Source: Shimia sp040370365 (GTDB lineage: Bacteria > Pseudomonadota > Alphaproteobacteria > Rhodobacterales > Rhodobacteraceae). Taken from it: a stretch of DNA of 64,000 nt. The position numbers were made by a program, and so were the translations under genes. The notes under the pieces were generated by a model. The model was not told where the DNA came from. It did no database searches and worked only from the letters and a program-made list of their open reading frames with translations. The stretch spans positions 806,001-870,000 of the forward strand of contig NZ_BAABWQ010000003.1 in assembly GCF_040370365.1 (NCBI RefSeq), in the 5' to 3' direction. This document shows positions 9,219 through 17,923 of the stretch, piece by piece. Position 1 is the first letter of the stretch. Each line of letters begins with the position of its first letter.

Positions 9219-9946
9219 TCGCGCCAACCCAACATCTGGTGGCACTGCAAACCCTGGCCAAACAATTTGCCCCGTCAGGAGCAGAAATCGCGGTTGCGGA
9301 TCCCACAGGTGGCTCGGCGGTTGTGCTTCCACAAGAGGCCCCGGCCATAGCCAACGCCCGTCCCAAACGCCGCCGCGAGTTTGCCGCCGGTCGTCAGGCC
9401 GCTCGCGCGGCCATGCGCCAGCTTGGTGCGCGGCAACATGCAATTCCCGTCGGCCCCGACCGTGCCCCAGTCTGGCCATCAGGCCTTTCTGGATCAATCA
9501 GCCATGATGCCAGCAGCTGTGTCGCCATTGTTGGCCCCACAGCACAGTTTTTGGCATTTGGCGTCGATGTCGAACCAGACGCGCCTCTCCCGGAGGCGGT
9601 GATAGAAGAAATTTGTGTTTCCGACGAACGCATCTGGCTGGAATCGCAGCCAGCACGTCAACGGGGCGTGTTGGCACGTCGTATTTTTTGCGCAAAAGAA
9701 GCCGTTTATAAGGCGCAATATCCGCTGACCCGTGCGTTGTTTGGATTTGATGCGGTTCACATCAGTTTGAACGCTTTGGAAAGCGGGTTTTCTGCACGGT
9801 TTCGGCGCGACATTGATAACGTGCCCGCGCAGACCGTGGTCTCGGGACGGTGCGCCAGCGCGGGCGGGCACATTTTTGCGCTGGTGACGCTGGGTGCAAT
9901 GCGCGGTATGGAGAACGCCAATTTCCCCGTTTGCGCCTTGGGATAA
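9215..9946 (+). CDS. 4'-phosphopantetheinyl transferase (EntD/Sfp superfamily)
   Basis: A 243-residue enzyme that should transfer phosphopantetheine from CoA to carrier-protein serines. Family motifs seen are FAAGRQAARAAM near residue 55, the WPSGLSGSISHD segment near 90, the Mg-binding FGVDVEP near 115, and FCAKEAVYKAQYP near 160, which matches the WxxKEAxxK signature with Phe-Cys in place of Trp. It starts in the stop codon of the NRPS (ATGA), so it is almost certainly the dedicated activator of the ACP and PCP encoded just upstream. EntD-type enzymes usually serve secondary metabolism. Confidence 0.92.
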   Translation: MIAPTQHLVALQTLAKQFAPSGAEIAVADPTGGSAVVLPQEAPAIANARPKRRREFAAGRQAARAAMRQLGARQHAIPVGPDRAPVWPSGLSGSISHDASSCVAIVGPTAQFLAFGVDVEPDAPLPEAVIEEICVSDERIWLESQPARQRGVLARRIFCAKEAVYKAQYPLTRALFGFDAVHISLNALESGFSARFRRDIDNVPAQTVVSGRCASAGGHIFALVTLGAMRGMENANFPVCALG

Positions 9947-10019
9947 CCACATTCCGCCGCGATAACCGCACCCAAGAGCGCGAGTCAGAGTCGCGCCAAC
10001 GCAGAGTTTGAGGACAGGC

Positions 10020-11291
10020 ATGGACAAGATCCAGAGTTTTGGCGAAGTGCTGAGCATGCTGCGCAGGAGATTCTTCCTGTGGGCGGGCGCTATTGCCATT
10101 GGGCTCTTGATCTCTTTGGCCTACGTGCTTGGTCTGCCGCGTGAGTATGAAACCTCCGCCACCATCCAAATTGAACAACCTTCGATACAAGCTGGCGCGA
10201 CAACGCCCGGCGCGCTCAACGCAGACATGCTGCAGAAACTGCAGATCGTCCAACAACGCGTGATGGCACGGGACAATCTTCTGACCATCATTGAGAAGTT
10301 TGCGCTGTACAATGACTCGCAGTTAAGTGCGCTGCAAAAAGTGGACTTGCTGCGCGGCGCAGCGCGGGTGGTTCACATCACCAATCCGGAATTCCGCTGG
10401 CGTCAGGACATCAGTCCCTCCGCGCTTCTGGTAACCGTGCGTATGTCAAACCCAGAGTTGGCCGCCGGTGTGGCCAACGAGCTTGTCACAAATGTGCTGG
10501 AGCAAGAAAAACGGCGACGCACAGAGCGTGTGGCGGAAACGCTCAGCTTCTTTGAAGGTGAGGAAAGCCGGCTTGAGGCCGCGATCACCGCTCTGGAAGA
10601 GCAGATTGCAAACTACAAACGCGACAATGCGGTTTTGCTGCCCGGTGGGGTGGAGGCGCTGAGAACGCGGCTGGTGGATTTGCAACAGATCGAGCTGGAA
10701 GTGCAGCGGCAGATATTGGAGAGCGAAGCGGCCAGCTCTGGCAGCAACTCTGTGCGCGGACAACGCGTGCGCCGCTTGCGCGAAGAAAGCGAATTGTACC
10801 AGCTTGAGATCGCCGAGCTGGAAAGCGCCATCGCGGAGACCCCCCGCATCGAGCAGCAATACAACAAATTGCAGCGGGAAATGGCCAAACTGGATGAACA
10901 ATATCAAGCCATCACAGCCGGCAAAGCTGAGGCCGATATGTTGCAAATGTTGGAAACCAACCAGCAGTCAGACAGCTTTACAGTGCTCGAAAAGGCGCTG
11001 CCGCCGGATTGGCCCATTGCGCCGTCGCGCAAACGCATTCTGGCGATGGGAGGATTGCTCAGCGTTCTGGCCGCACTGAGTTTGGTGTTTGTGCTCGAAA
11101 TGCGCAGTCCGGTGATTTGGACACGTGGACAGCTGGAACGCCAACTGCGCCTGCGAGCTGTGGCCGCAATACCTGTTTTGGAAACGCCGCGACGCCGACG
11201 GGCCCGAATTGTGAGGCGGATTTTTAAGTTGGCGGCGTTTCTGGCCGTGTTTGCGGGCCTCGTTGCCGCAATCCTAACCATGAGCCGCTAG
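10020..11291 (+). CDS. Wzz/GumC-type polysaccharide chain-length determinant
   Basis: The ATG at 10020 is preferred over a TTG 12 bp upstream because GAGG sits at the right distance; the protein is 423 residues. The topology is that of polysaccharide co-polymerases. A cytoplasmic N-terminus leads into TM1 (FFLWAGAIAIGLLISLAYVL, residues about 19-38), a long periplasmic part with Glu/Arg/Gln-rich coiled coils (about 170-310), and a C-terminal TM (FLAVFAGLVAAILTM). A second hydrophobic stretch lies near residue 345. No cytoplasmic kinase domain is fused; a CpsD-like protein is encoded at 24041. The gene lies 73 bp after the phosphopantetheinyl transferase with no obvious terminator between, so it may share that transcript. 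It probably sets glycan length during Wzx/Wzy-type export. Confidence 0.82.
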   Translation: MDKIQSFGEVLSMLRRRFFLWAGAIAIGLLISLAYVLGLPREYETSATIQIEQPSIQAGATTPGALNADMLQKLQIVQQRVMARDNLLTIIEKFALYNDSQLSALQKVDLLRGAARVVHITNPEFRWRQDISPSALLVTVRMSNPELAAGVANELVTNVLEQEKRRRTERVAETLSFFEGEESRLEAAITALEEQIANYKRDNAVLLPGGVEALRTRLVDLQQIELEVQRQILESEAASSGSNSVRGQRVRRLREESELYQLEIAELESAIAETPRIEQQYNKLQREMAKLDEQYQAITAGKAEADMLQMLETNQQSDSFTVLEKALPPDWPIAPSRKRILAMGGLLSVLAALSLVFVLEMRSPVIWTRGQLERQLRLRAVAAIPVLETPRRRRARIVRRIFKLAAFLAVFAGLVAAILTMSR

Positions 11292-11783
11292 GTCTCCGAA
11301 ACTGGTTCAATTTCGCATTCGTAGGCGGGTACTTGCCGAATCGCATTGCGGAAATCAGCCGAAATTCAGCGAATCCGGTTTTCCATACTTGTTCACTGAA
11401 CGAAACAATGGGCCGAAACGCATCAAAACCGTTTCCAAAAGGCTATTTGCACCTATCCAAAGTAGGCAGAAATTTAACCAAGAAAAATTTGGTCAAATTT
11501 TATCCGCCGGACAAATCAATTAAAAACAACTACTTAGAAAAACCTATCCCAAAGTTAATGTGGATTTCTGGAAAATTGTGACTAAAGTGTGTCCTTGGGT
11601 GGGCGCTTCTTTGAAAGGGAGCACCAAAGGACGAAAAGATAGATCGCTGCGATCGGCCCCTGCTGCCGGGGAGCTCTTCAACGAAGGTTAAGAGGCGACA
11701 TTCCGCCGGAATCTCACTCGATTCTGGCGACGGTGATCTTACGAGTCTTCTGGTGCCCGCCGCGTTTGGTTGGGGATACGTAC
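11292..11783. other. Long AT-rich intergenic leader before the sugar-transferase gene
   Basis: About 490 bp without a convincing gene. It is clearly richer in A and T than its neighbours, mainly at 11460-11580. It holds a 12-bp-arm palindrome (listed separately). Closer to the gene are GATCGCTGCGATC (11642-11654) and a CCCC/GGGG hairpin at 11657-11671, which could fold in a leader RNA. The length, composition and symmetry suggest the main regulated promoter of the polysaccharide genes downstream. This is inference; no -35/-10 pair could be assigned with confidence. Confidence 0.5.
11470..11500. promoter_or_regulatory. Near-perfect inverted repeat, candidate operator
   Basis: The arms are AAATTTAACCAA (11470-11481) and TTGGTCAAATTT (11489-11500). 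They are complementary at 11 of 12 positions around a 7-base spacer. The site lies about 285 bp upstream of the sugar-transferase start, in the most AT-rich part of the gap. The size suits a dimeric DNA-binding regulator; which one is unknown. Confidence 0.5.
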
Positions 11784-12449
11784 ATGGCGATTTTTTCGCG
11801 CAGTGACTTTGCACAAGGCTTTGAGGTGACACCACCTCGTAGCGGCGTATATCGCAACGTGCTCAAACGCGCTTTCGACGTGCTCTTCGTGTTGGTGATT
11901 GCCGTTCCTGTGGCACTTGTCGTCGCTGTCTTGGCCTTGATCATCGCCTCTGACGGCCATTCACCGATTTATCGCCAAGAACGGGTCGGCAAAAACGGCA
12001 AGAAATTTTACATGCTAAAGCTGCGCTCAATGGTGCCCAATGCGGAGCGCAAACTTGAAGCCCACCTTCGCGAAAACCCTGCGGCGCGTCTGGAATGGGA
12101 CGAAAAGCAGAAGTTGAGCCGCGATCCCAGAATCACCAAAATCGGCAACCTCATTCGCAGATCGTCGCTGGACGAACTTCCGCAGTTCCTGAACGTGTTG
12201 CGCGGCGACATGTCGGTGGTCGGACCACGTCCAATGATGCCACAACAGACGGCTCTTTATCCCGGCACGGCCTACTACAAAATGCGCCCTGGCGTCACTG
12301 GATTTTGGCAAATATCAGATCGCAACGAATGTAGCTTTGCCGAACGCGCAATCCACGACAGCAACTACGATCGCGCCTTATCGCTGCGCACGGATGTGGC
12401 TGTGGTTTTGCGCACTGTGGCTGTTGTGACCGCAGGCACGGGCATGTGA
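11784..12449 (+). CDS. ExoY/WcaJ-type undecaprenyl-phosphate sugar-1-phosphate transferase
   Basis: A predicted initiating enzyme of lipid-linked polysaccharide synthesis, moving a hexose-1-phosphate from a UDP-sugar to undecaprenyl phosphate. I chose the ATG at 11784 (221 residues, close to ExoY length) over an in-frame GTG at 11733. One N-terminal membrane helix (VLFVLVIAVPVALVVAVLAL, about 31-50) is followed by the catalytic domain. Its motifs are IYRQERVGKNGKKF, MLKLRSMVPNAE, IRRSSLDELPQFLNVLRGDMS and VGPRPMMPQQ, ending with RPGVTGFWQIS. This is the short single-helix form, not the long WbaP form. It probably starts the repeat unit that the Wzy-like and Wzz-like proteins handle. A terminator-like hairpin follows. 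Confidence 0.92.
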   Translation: MAIFSRSDFAQGFEVTPPRSGVYRNVLKRAFDVLFVLVIAVPVALVVAVLALIIASDGHSPIYRQERVGKNGKKFYMLKLRSMVPNAERKLEAHLRENPAARLEWDEKQKLSRDPRITKIGNLIRRSSLDELPQFLNVLRGDMSVVGPRPMMPQQTALYPGTAYYKMRPGVTGFWQISDRNECSFAERAIHDSNYDRALSLRTDVAVVLRTVAVVTAGTGM

Positions 12450-12477
12450 ACCACAGCAACGGCTGACAGAGTTTAGG

Positions 12478-12511
12478 ACGCGCGCTATAGTTTTGGTGCG
12501 CGTTTTGTTTT
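12478..12511 (+). terminator. Rho-independent terminator after the sugar-transferase gene
   Basis: ACGCGCGC (12478-12485) pairs with GTGCGCGT (12496-12503), an 8-bp stem with one G-T wobble and a 10-base loop, followed by a T-rich tail (TTTGTTTT). It lies 29 bp after the stop codon. It may make the transferase a separate transcription unit or reduce read-through into the next gene. Confidence 0.65.
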
Positions 12512-12557
12512 GCCTTCTGCGCCACCCGTTCAAGAGATCTAGGAAAACGCCCCGCCC

Positions 12558-14078
12558 ATGCCAAACGCGCTTGCAACATTGATGCTGATGCTTTGGCCCG
12601 TGGTGATCTGGCGGCTGTTTGTCAGCCTGCCTCCGGGGCGCGCGTTGATCTGGTCGTTGCTCGGTGCCTATTTGTTGCTGCCGCCGCCACCAACAGTGTT
12701 TGATTTCCCGCTATTGCCAGCGCTGGACAAAACCAGCCTTCCCAATCTCGCGATTCTGATTGTTGCGTTCTTTGTGCTGCCGCAGCGGCCTAAGCTTTTG
12801 CCAGACAGCATGTTGGGGCGCTGGCTCTTGGTGGTTTTTGTGCTGAGCCCGATCCCGACTGTGCTGACCAATGGGGAGCCGTTGATCTTTACTGAGTCCT
12901 TCATTCGAGGGCTCTATCTGCAAGATACCATTGCGCAACCGATCAACAATTTTATCCTTGTGATTGGCTTTTTGATGGCCCGGTCGCTTTTGCAAACCCG
13001 CGAAGATCAGCGGGATCTGCTTATTGCGTTGCTGATCGCAGGATTGGCCTATTCAATTCCTATTCTCATAGAAGTGCGGTTGAGCCCCCAACTCAACAAC
13101 TGGATCTACGGCTACTATCAACACCTATTTTCGCAAACGATCCGCGGGAACGGCTTTCGTCCAATGGTGTTTCTGTATCACGGGATATGGGTTGCCTATT
13201 TTGTACTCACGGTGCTTCTGGCGACTTTGGCGTTGTGGCGTGGAGGTGTCGGGCCAACTCGCGCGAAATTCCTGATTGCGGCGTTCTATTTCGCGGTGGT
13301 TCTGGTGCTCTGCAAAACCCTCGCGACATTGGTATACGCGGCGCTCGCCGGGGCGATCATCCTGTTTGTCAGCACACGCATTCAGGTCCGGATTGCCGCC
13401 GTTCTGGCCTTGTTGATGTTGAGTTATCCGGCGTTGAAAACCACCGGGTTGGTGCCCGCTGACGCAATCGTTGCGCAGGCTGAGGCCGTGAATCCCGAGC
13501 GCGCGCATTCGCTCAACTTCCGATTGGTCAACGAAGACATTCTTTTGGATCGCGCCATGCAGAAGCCGCTGTTCGGCTGGGGCATTTGGGGACGCAACCA
13601 CACCCATAATGCGACCACTGGCGTGATCACCTCTGTTTCAGACGGGTATTGGATCATTGTACTGGGGGTCTGGGGCTGGGTTGGGTATATGGCCCAATTT
13701 GGATTGATGGCCTTGCCGATCTTTCTGGTGGCTCGTGAATTGCGCTACGTGCATCTGGCGCACCAGAACGCCATAAAAGAAGGCGCTTCCTTTGCCTTGT
13801 TGAGCCAGACCCACAGCGATTTGGACAGGGACGCAGGCGTATCTCCCTATCTGGGACCGTTGGCAATTATGCTGGGCTTTAACATGATCGACATGTTGCC
13901 GAATGCCACCCTAACGCCGACAACGTGGCTGATTGCCGGGACATTGTTTGGTCACGCAGAACGCCTTTCACGACGTCGAAAGGGTGAACTGCAATCACAT
14001 GAGACAGATGTGGCATCAAGCGAACAACCAAGCAACGGCGCCGATCAACAACCAAAGCGACCACGCCACGTTTTGTAA
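12558..14078 (+). CDS. Wzy/O-antigen-ligase-like polysaccharide polymerase, membrane protein
   Basis: A 506-residue inner-membrane protein with about ten to twelve hydrophobic segments, beginning directly at the N-terminus (LATLMLMLWPVVIWRLFV). A larger hydrophilic loop at about residues 300-360 contains ERAHSLNFR and GWGIWGRNHTHN. This resembles the periplasmic loop of O-antigen ligase/polymerase proteins, where Arg and His residues are functional. The C-terminus is polar. No soluble catalytic domain is visible. Its place between an ExoY-like transferase and an acyltransferase, and a Wzz-like gene nearby, favour repeat-unit polymerase. Sequence similarity in this family is low, so polymerase and ligase cannot be separated here. 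Confidence 0.75.
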   Translation: MPNALATLMLMLWPVVIWRLFVSLPPGRALIWSLLGAYLLLPPPPTVFDFPLLPALDKTSLPNLAILIVAFFVLPQRPKLLPDSMLGRWLLVVFVLSPIPTVLTNGEPLIFTESFIRGLYLQDTIAQPINNFILVIGFLMARSLLQTREDQRDLLIALLIAGLAYSIPILIEVRLSPQLNNWIYGYYQHLFSQTIRGNGFRPMVFLYHGIWVAYFVLTVLLATLALWRGGVGPTRAKFLIAAFYFAVVLVLCKTLATLVYAALAGAIILFVSTRIQVRIAAVLALLMLSYPALKTTGLVPADAIVAQAEAVNPERAHSLNFRLVNEDILLDRAMQKPLFGWGIWGRNHTHNATTGVITSVSDGYWIIVLGVWGWVGYMAQFGLMALPIFLVARELRYVHLAHQNAIKEGASFALLSQTHSDLDRDAGVSPYLGPLAIMLGFNMIDMLPNATLTPTTWLIAGTLFGHAERLSRRRKGELQSHETDVASSEQPSNGADQQPKRPRHVL

Positions 14079-14279
14079 GTCCAAGAGCGCCGTCAGCGCC
14101 TATCTTCTGCGGCCTTAAATCGATTGCAGAGCCGTTGTGCACAGTGCACGAAAGCGTTGTTCTAAATCCTCTGTGGCACGGCATTTTCATGTAGATTGAG
14201 GCCAAGACTTGCCCCCCTTCGGTGAGACGTGTTTGGTGTGGCGCAACACCGAGACTTCGACGCGAGGAACCGTCCGCGT
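14079..14279. other. Intergenic region before the acyltransferase operon
   Basis: About 200 bp with no supportable gene. The only structure seen is a doubled palindromic hexamer, GTGCAC-A-GTGCAC (14137-14149), roughly 130 bp upstream of the acyltransferase start. It may carry the operon promoter. Confidence 0.35.
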
Positions 14280-16343
14280 ATGGCCCGAGCCCAACAAGAT
14301 ACTTCACCGGATACGCAAGACCACGATCTGGACAACACCGATGCACCTGTTGACAGCGGCTCGACACATCGCGCCGAGATCGATGGGCTACGTGCGATCG
14401 CCGTCTTGGCCGTGGTGTTTTATCATTTTGGCGTGCCCGGATTTGGCGGTGGATTTGTCGGAGTGGACATCTTTTTTGTCATTTCTGGTTTTCTGATCGG
14501 TGGCATCTTATGGCGCGAGCAGCAGGCGACTGGACGGCTGGCGCTTGGGGCCTTTTACATGCGGCGTATTCGTCGACTGGCGCCTGCATATTTCGTGATG
14601 GCGTTTGCGGTGTTGGCCATTGGCTCCCTGATCCTGCTGCCAAGTGAGTTCCGCGAAACAGGTAAGGGTGTGATCGCCGCCACGGTGTATCTGTCGAATG
14701 TGCTGTTCTTCCGGCAATCCGGCTACTTTGATGGCGCCGCTGAAGACAAAGTCATGTTGCACACATGGTCTTTGTCGGTCGAGGAGCAGTTTTACGTTTT
14801 CCTGCCGCTTTTGTTTTTGTTGTTCGCCCGCAATCGCAAGGCCATTTTGATCGCATTGGCGGCTTGCTTTGCTCTCTCCTTGTTGAGCAGCGTGACCATG
14901 ACGTATCGCGCGCACACCGCCGCGTTTTATCTGTTTCCCTTCCGGGCGTGGGAGCTGCTTGCCGGTGTTGGGCTGGCGATCATGACGATTGAGCGGCCGG
15001 AGCTATGGCGCAAGCACCAAGCGTTTAGTTGGGCGGGCCTTGCCCTTGTGTTGGCCTCCGTGGTGCTTGTTCAGGCGGGGTCAGGTTTCCCCGGCTGGCA
15101 AGTGATTGTCCCGGTCTTGGGCACCGTTTTGTTGATTGCAAACGGACAAGATGACAATTGGGTCAATCGCGGTTTGTCGTTGCGTGTGCCGGTACTCATC
15201 GGGTGGATTTCGTATTCACTGTATTTGTGGCATTGGCCGGTGTTCACGCTGACAAAATATCTGCAGGGACAGTATTCCGGGCCCGCAGAAACCGCGCTTT
15301 GGATCGCGATTTCGTTCACGTTGGCGACGCTGTCGTGGCGGTTTGTGGAGCAACCCGTGCGACAAACGCGCCGCCTGTCTAACTGGGCGCTGCTGGTGGG
15401 AACGGCAGCTGCGTCACTTTCGGCTTTGATGCTGTCTTGGGCCATTTATCAAACAGACGGCATGCCCAAGAGGTTCGACGAGCAAGCTCAAGTGCATATC
15501 GCGGCAACGGGCGATTTCATTCAAGATTTCTCGCGTTGTTATCGGCCAGAAGACGGTGATTTAGAGGGCCTCGAGATCTGCCCGATTGGCCCTGAAGATG
15601 ACTCTCCCACACTGATTGTTTGGGGTGACAGTCATGTGCGCGCATATTTTGAGGGTTTAGATCAGGCGGCGCATGAAGCCAAACGCAGTGGATTGGTGAT
15701 TTGGCGGGCGGGCTGTGCGCCTTTGTTTGACATCGAAAAAGAAGAAAGCGCGGCGACACAGGCGCAGGATGCCGCCTGCTACGCCGCCAATGTGCAAATC
15801 CGCAGCGCGCTGCAAAACATGCCGAAACTGAGAGATGTGGTGCTGGTTGGTCGGTGGGCCTATTACGCCAGCGGACGTGGCACTGGCAGCGATGCTCACA
15901 ACACCATTCGGCTGCGCAGTGACGTGCTTGGACCGATGACACAGGATGCCTTGGTCGCCAAAGCACTCGCCGCCACAGTTGATGAAATTGCCCTGTTGGA
16001 TCGAGATGTGTTTGTGCTGCGCCAACCCCCAGAGATTGCCGGGTATGACGCTGGGCGGGTTGCACGTGCCTTGGTGCACGGTCGTCTGACACCTCAGCTT
16101 GCGCGGCGATTGGGGCAAATCACGGTGACAAACGCCACACACCGTGCCGCCGGTGCTGCGGTCGCTTTGGAACAAAGCGGCGCGCAGATCTTAGACACTT
16201 GGCAGTGGTTCTGTGACCCATTTCTGTGCGATGCGGTCCAAAACGGTGTTGGGCAGTATTTCGACAACAACCATGTCACCAACAGTGCCGCGCGTCGAAT
16301 GCGCGAGGTGTTTTATCCTGTTCTCACGCGGCATGCCCGATGA
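14280..16343 (+). CDS. OafA-type acyltransferase 3 with C-terminal SGNH domain
   Basis: The ATG at 14280 (687 residues) is preferred over an in-frame GTG at 14229; GAGGA lies about 12 bp upstream. Residues about 38-390 form an acyltransferase-3 membrane domain of about ten helices with the family opening EIDGLRAIAVLAVVFYH, including the conserved His, and GVDIFFVISGFLI. The C-terminal part is a periplasmic SGNH hydrolase-like domain with GDSH near residue 450 and a late DNNHVT that may supply the catalytic His. Proteins of this layout O-acetylate or otherwise acylate sugars of surface polysaccharides using cytoplasmic acyl-CoA. The stop overlaps the GMC oxidoreductase start (ATGA), so the two are co-translated. 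Confidence 0.9.
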   Translation: MARAQQDTSPDTQDHDLDNTDAPVDSGSTHRAEIDGLRAIAVLAVVFYHFGVPGFGGGFVGVDIFFVISGFLIGGILWREQQATGRLALGAFYMRRIRRLAPAYFVMAFAVLAIGSLILLPSEFRETGKGVIAATVYLSNVLFFRQSGYFDGAAEDKVMLHTWSLSVEEQFYVFLPLLFLLFARNRKAILIALAACFALSLLSSVTMTYRAHTAAFYLFPFRAWELLAGVGLAIMTIERPELWRKHQAFSWAGLALVLASVVLVQAGSGFPGWQVIVPVLGTVLLIANGQDDNWVNRGLSLRVPVLIGWISYSLYLWHWPVFTLTKYLQGQYSGPAETALWIAISFTLATLSWRFVEQPVRQTRRLSNWALLVGTAAASLSALMLSWAIYQTDGMPKRFDEQAQVHIAATGDFIQDFSRCYRPEDGDLEGLEICPIGPEDDSPTLIVWGDSHVRAYFEGLDQAAHEAKRSGLVIWRAGCAPLFDIEKEESAATQAQDAACYAANVQIRSALQNMPKLRDVVLVGRWAYYASGRGTGSDAHNTIRLRSDVLGPMTQDALVAKALAATVDEIALLDRDVFVLRQPPEIAGYDAGRVARALVHGRLTPQLARRLGQITVTNATHRAAGAAVALEQSGAQILDTWQWFCDPFLCDAVQNGVGQYFDNNHVTNSAARRMREVFYPVLTRHAR

Positions 16344-17923
16344 GTGAGGCTCGCGTGACCTTGTCGGAGGCCGTGGCGCGCGATTGGGATGTGATTGTGA
16401 TTGGCACGGGCATTGGCGGCGGCACAGTTGGGCGACATTTGGCGGAACAAGGCCTGTCTGTGCTGTTTGTTGAGCGTGGGCCAGCAGGCGTGCGCGCCGA
16501 AGAACACGCGCTTAATCCGACGCTCTGGGGCGAAGAGGCCAGGCTTGTGCGCGGGTATTGGCCAAAGCCGTTACATGCGACGGTCAATGGGGTGAGCACA
16601 ACATTCCACGCTCCGCTTGGCGCAGGCGTTGGTGGCAGCTCGGTGTTTTACGCCGCCGCCTTGGAGCGCCCAGCGCCGCATGATCTGGACAGTTCAGACG
16701 ACATACCGCACCCCACTGGTGGATGGCCGGTGACGTACGCGGAGATGGACCCGTATTTTGCAAAGGCAGAAGCGCTTTACCGCGTTTGCGGAGATCGTGA
16801 CCCTCTGGGTCCGGATAAAGATTTGCCAGACGGTCCCAAGATGACACCCTCCGATCAGGCACTGTTTGATGAAATGACCGCAATTGGTCTGCACCCATAC
16901 AAAGGCCATTTGGCCCTGCGCCACCTGAAAGACAAAGCGGTTTATTTGGGACGCAAATGCCCCAACGGGTCCAAAATGGACGGACGGTCAGCAGGTGTTG
17001 AGCCCGCTTTGGAAACCGGAAACGCGGCATTGCTTGACCGGTGTATGGTGACAGAGATTGACCACACCGGCGAAGATGTCACCGGCGTGCGCGTGAGCAG
17101 CCGCGAGGGCACAGCGCGGTTGACAGCACGGGCTTATGTGCTGGCTGCGGGCGCATTGCATTCACCACGTGTGTTGATGGCATCAGGGGGCTTGGGCAAC
17201 GGAGCTGATCTCGTTGGGCGCAACCTGATGTTCCATTTGAACGAAATGCTTGCTTTGTGGCCCAAACGTGCCGCGCGCGCCGAGGGGGCCAGCAAAGCCT
17301 TGGCATTTCGCGATCTATATCTCCAGAACGGGGCGCGTTTTGGCATGGTGCAGGCTCTCGGAGTGGAGGCGCAATATGGCGAGGTTGTGCACTATCTCAA
17401 TATGGCCTTTGACCGATCCCGTTTGCGGCGACAGAAATGGCTGCGGCAGTTCACCCGCATTCCGGCAGCTCTGGCGGTCAAACTGTTTGGCAGTGCCAAG
17501 GTATTTGTCGGCATTCTGGAAGACCTGCCCTATGCGCAGAACCGGGTGACATTTGATCCAAATGACCCCGACCGTTTGGCGATCACCTACGACATGGCCC
17601 CGGAATTGTTGCAGCGGCGCAAAGCGTTTCGTGCGGCGTTAAAGCGACGTCTCAAAGGGGTGCGAATGGCCTTTGTCAGCGCCGCGCCGGAGTTGAATTT
17701 TGGCCACCCTTGCGGCACGCTGCGCTTTGGCGACGACCCTCAGACCTCGGTGTTGGACCGCAACTGCAAACTACACGGCGTGGAGAACCTTTGGGTGGTA
17801 GACGCAAGCTTTATGCCGACGTCCATGGGGGTGAACCCAAGTCTGACGATTGCCGCAAATGCGCTGCGTGTTGGCGAAAAGATTGCCATCAGGCTTCACA
17901 ACCGGGAGGACGGAGATGTCTGA
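16340..17923 (+). CDS. GMC-family FAD-dependent oxidoreductase
   Basis: A 527-residue flavoprotein. The N-terminal FAD-binding fold has VIVIGTGIGGG near residue 20 and an acidic VERG at the end of strand 2. GAGVGGSSVFYA near residue 95 fits the GMC signature. The C-terminal domain keeps HPCGT near 455 and the VDASFMPTSMGVNPSLTIAA block containing the catalytic Asn and FAD contacts. GMC enzymes oxidise alcohols, often sugars or sugar alcohols. No signal peptide is visible, so it should be cytoplasmic. It starts in the stop of the acyltransferase and overlaps the SDR by 8 bp, so all three act together, perhaps on a lipid-linked sugar. Substrate unknown. Confidence 0.88.
   Translation: MSEARVTLSEAVARDWDVIVIGTGIGGGTVGRHLAEQGLSVLFVERGPAGVRAEEHALNPTLWGEEARLVRGYWPKPLHATVNGVSTTFHAPLGAGVGGSSVFYAAALERPAPHDLDSSDDIPHPTGGWPVTYAEMDPYFAKAEALYRVCGDRDPLGPDKDLPDGPKMTPSDQALFDEMTAIGLHPYKGHLALRHLKDKAVYLGRKCPNGSKMDGRSAGVEPALETGNAALLDRCMVTEIDHTGEDVTGVRVSSREGTARLTARAYVLAAGALHSPRVLMASGGLGNGADLVGRNLMFHLNEMLALWPKRAARAEGASKALAFRDLYLQNGARFGMVQALGVEAQYGEVVHYLNMAFDRSRLRRQKWLRQFTRIPAALAVKLFGSAKVFVGILEDLPYAQNRVTFDPNDPDRLAITYDMAPELLQRRKAFRAALKRRLKGVRMAFVSAAPELNFGHPCGTLRFGDDPQTSVLDRNCKLHGVENLWVVDASFMPTSMGVNPSLTIAANALRVGEKIAIRLHNREDGDV

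Noticed and set aside
11333..11581. 82-codon plus-strand frame in the polysaccharide leader region
   Set aside because: TTG start without a ribosome-binding site, no recognisable motif, AT-rich Lys/Asn-laden composition unlike neighbouring genes, and it covers the palindrome at 11470-11500.
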